Below are positions 13,076-14,617 of a stretch of 14,617 bases of DNA, one piece after another. The first letter of the stretch is position 1, and every line of letters begins with the position of its first letter. The DNA is taken from the NCBI GenBank assembly GCA_050011895.1, contig JBEKIF010000081.1, forward strand, positions 1-14,617. The letters are read 5' to 3'. This stretch comes from DATBGO01 sp050011895 (GTDB lineage Bacteria; Actinomycetota; Actinomycetes; Streptosporangiales; Streptosporangiaceae). The translations under genes were made by a program, and so were the position numbers. Below the pieces are notes generated by a model that searched no databases, was not told where the DNA came from, and worked only from the letters and a program-made list of their open reading frames with translations.

Positions 13076-14071
13076 ATGGTTGCGCTGGCGGTCATCCTGG
13101 TGATACTCGTCGTGGCCGGGCTTATCGCGGCCGGCCGCTCGTTCAAGGTCGTGCAGCAGTACGAGCAGGGCATCATTTTCAGGTTCGGGCGGGTGCTGGG
13201 CCGGCCTCGCGGCGCCGGGCTGACGCTGATCCGGCCGTTCGGCGACCGGATGCAGAAGGTCAACATGCAGATCGTCGCCATGGCAGTCCCGGCACAAGAC
13301 GGCATCACCAGGGACAACGTGACCGTCCGGGTCGACGCGGTGGTCTACTTCCGGATCGTGGACCCGATCAAGGCGACCATCAACGTGCAGAATTACATGT
13401 TCGCCATCTCCCAGCAGGCGCAGACCTCGCTCCGCTCGATCATCGGCCAGTCGGAGATGGACCAGCTGCTCTCCGAGCGGGACACGGTCAACCGGGAGCT
13501 GCGCCGGATCATCGACGAGCCGACCGAGGGCCCGTGGGGCGTCCGGGTGGAGCGGGTAGAGATCAAGGACGTCTCGCTCCCGGAGAGCATGAAGCGGTCG
13601 ATGTCACGGCAGGCCGAGGCGGAGCGGGAGCGCCGCGCCCGGATCATCACCGCCGACGGCGAGTACCAGGCCTCCAAGCGGCTGGCCGCGGCGGCCAACG
13701 TGATGGCCCGCGACCCCGCCGCGCTGCAGCTGCGGCTGCTGCAGACCGTCGTCGAGGTCGCCGCGGAACGCAACAGCACGCTGGTCATGCCGGTGCCGGT
13801 CGAGCTGCTCAGGTTCTTCGACAAGTTCACCCCCCCGGCGCCCGCAGGCGACAGGAAGTCGGCGGCCGATTCGGCGTCACTCGCCGACTTCGGTGACGAG
13901 GACGTGGAGAACGTCGAGGCCGAGATCGAGAGCGGGGCGCCGCTTGAGATACCCGAGGTCCCGCCGATCCCCGAGTTGCCCCTGCAGGTGAGCAACGGCA
14001 AGCTGGCCGCCACCGCAGCAGTGCCGCAGCCGGCGAGGCATGACGACGACGCCGCGGAATCGGGCGCATAG
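13076..14071 (+). CDS. SPFH/Band 7 (stomatin-like) membrane protein
   Basis: This 331-residue protein starts with a hydrophobic anchor (residues 2-18), followed by an SPFH/prohibitin-homology domain: V-V-Q-Q-Y-E-Q-G-I-I-F-R-F-G-R (25-39), G-I-T-R-D-N-V-T-V-R-V-D-A-V-V-Y-F-R (76-93), the conserved R-S-I-I-G-Q (120-125) and G-V-R-V-E-R-V-E-I-K-D-V (155-166). A charged helix rich in Glu, Arg and Ala (about 178-210) forms the coiled coil of stomatins. The C-terminus after about 255 is acidic and Pro-rich, longer than the minimal stomatin. Such proteins assemble into ring- or cage-like oligomers at lipid microdomains and scaffold proteases or other membrane proteins. The ATG is chosen because GGAGAAGAGG lies 8 bases upstream; the open frame before it belongs to the HEAT-like remnant. 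No NfeD-type partner gene is visible. Confidence 0.93.
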   Translation: MVALAVILVILVVAGLIAAGRSFKVVQQYEQGIIFRFGRVLGRPRGAGLTLIRPFGDRMQKVNMQIVAMAVPAQDGITRDNVTVRVDAVVYFRIVDPIKATINVQNYMFAISQQAQTSLRSIIGQSEMDQLLSERDTVNRELRRIIDEPTEGPWGVRVERVEIKDVSLPESMKRSMSRQAEAERERRARIITADGEYQASKRLAAAANVMARDPAALQLRLLQTVVEVAAERNSTLVMPVPVELLRFFDKFTPPAPAGDRKSAADSASLADFGDEDVENVEAEIESGAPLEIPEVPPIPELPLQVSNGKLAATAAVPQPARHDDDAAESGA

Positions 14072-14073
14072 GC

Positions 14074-14092
14074 TCCCCCCTGATCTGGGGGA
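14074..14092 (+). terminator. Candidate hairpin terminator after the SPFH gene
   Basis: TCCCCC and GGGGGA form a 6-bp stem around a 7-base loop, starting three bases after the stop codon. There is no T tract, as is common for actinomycete terminators, so function is uncertain. Confidence 0.45.
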
Positions 14093-14212
14093 CGCCGCCG
14101 CGGCGACCATCGCCTGCCTTCCCTGCGGTTTCCGGTAGTTCGGTGCTGTTGCTGGCCATCGCCGGTCAGCTTGGTATGCGCGATCGCCCGGCGCATGGAC
14201 GCGGGTGCCAGC

Positions 14213-14237
14213 GAACCCCCAGCTCCGCTGGCGGTTC
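14213..14237. repeat. Strong imperfect inverted repeat (hairpin)
   Basis: GAACC, one base, CCAGC, loop TCC, GCTGG, one base, GGTTC give 10 base pairs with a single C-C mismatch in the middle. It ends 1 base before the recognisable transposase fragment. It may be a terminator, an attenuator-like element or part of an insertion-sequence structure. Confidence 0.55.
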
Positions 14238-14238
14238 A

Positions 14239-14403
14239 CGCAACCTGCTCATGGATCTTGAAGAGCGGATCGGTTCCTTCATCCGGAATAGCGACGCCAA
14301 GTTCACCACCACGTTCGACCAGATCTTCGCTGCCGAGGGCGTGAGAATTGCAAAACTCCGCCGCATGCCCCGCGCGAACTGTCACGCGGAGAGATGGACA
14401 CGC
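14239..14403 (+). mobile_element. Fragment of a DDE (rve-type) transposase, inactive
   Basis: About 55 residues match the middle of an integrase-core transposase common in actinomycete insertion sequences: N-L-L-M-D-L at the start, D-A-K-F-T-T-T-F-D-Q-I-F-A-A-E-G-V (51-67 of the open frame from 14143) and P-R-A-N-C-H-A-E-R-W (76-85). Intact relatives carry I-R-D-R-D-A-K-F, where the first Asp is the second catalytic acid. Here the sequence reads I-R-N-S-D-A-K-F, so that Asp is replaced by Asn. The Glu of A-E-R-W, the third catalytic acid, remains. The N-terminal half, the first catalytic Asp and the C-terminal end are missing. No flanking inverted repeats or target duplication were found. It is a degraded relic on the right flank of the photoreceptor cluster. 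Confidence 0.75.
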
Positions 14404-14468
14404 AGCCCGAGCCGGGTGCACGAGCAGCATGAAATGACGTCGTCTATCCCCAGGCCAAACACCTTGCG

Positions 14469-14617
14469 ATGAGTTTTGAAGCAGTACACGGCATCGCGGC
14501 TGTGCTCAGCTGGTGGGCCAGATCCCGGCGGCTGGGCCTCGATGCGGAGGCGCTGCTGGCCGCCTGCTCCGGGTACGAAGCTGCCGCCGAGGCCGGGCAC
14601 CCGCCTGATTCGGGCAT
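14469..14617 (+). CDS. Possible start of a gene running off the window (partial)
   Basis: An ATG at 14469 opens a frame without a stop to the window edge (49 codons). After a few AT-rich codons, third positions become strongly G/C, and the sequence (A-A-V-L-S-W-W-A-R-S-R-R-L-G-L-D-A-E-A-L-L-A-A) looks like a helical protein start. There is no good ribosome binding site and no recognised family, so this is tentative. Confidence 0.3.
   Translation, partial: MSFEAVHGIAAVLSWWARSRRLGLDAEALLAACSGYEAAAEAGHPPDSG

Noticed and set aside
13393..14196. 267-codon minus-strand open frame
   Set aside because: It is a Ser/Arg-rich shadow of the SPFH gene without motif content.

Overview
This window comes from a high-GC actinomycete. 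Intact genes show strong G/C bias at third codon positions, GTG starts occur, and promoter-to-ATG spacing suggests leaderless mRNAs. Protein families and overall style fit a soil Streptosporangiales- or Streptomyces-like genome, but no marker gene fixes the genus. No rRNA, tRNA or CRISPR was seen.

Left part (1-6600) is a sparse patchwork. It holds the tail of an unidentified gene, an intact threonine-aldolase-family PLP enzyme (218-1306), an uncharacterised 190-aa protein (2339-2911), a DUF1905-DUF1801 gene pair on the minus strand (3736-3081) and a VOC/glyoxalase-fold protein (5998-5609). Between them lie decaying genes: an unidentified minus-strand remnant (1861-2060), a small CxxC...HxxxxH protein broken by one base (4019-4160), an alpha/beta hydrolase with at least three frameshifts (5328-4456), and only the N-terminus of an acyl-CoA synthetase (6216-6350).

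Middle (6598-8202): an intact 368-aa protein of unknown function, with one membrane segment near each end and a roughly 270-residue domain between them, then about 500 bp without a confident gene.

Right part (8203-14071) is the functional core. A MerR-type regulator with a CarH/LitR-like adenosylcobalamin photoreceptor domain (minus, 9120-8203) is divergent from a tightly coupled operon. The operon encodes an FAD-dependent amine-oxidase-type oxidoreductase, a DUF1365 protein and a cyclopropane-fatty-acid-synthase-family methyltransferase. The 95-bp divergent region carries 11-bp-spaced TNKACR repeats that overlap both predicted promoters. This fits a repressor that releases DNA in light and switches on a membrane-lipid-modifying pathway, while also controlling itself. 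The methyltransferase reading frame has lost its usual stop and runs into a frameshifted HEAT-like remnant. After an AT-rich promoter island comes an SPFH/stomatin-type membrane protein (13076-14071).

Right end: a dead piece of a DDE transposase (14239-14403) beside a strong hairpin, then a possible gene start running off the edge. Relics on both sides of the photoreceptor cluster point to past insertion and decay; assembly error is an alternative explanation for individual frameshifts.
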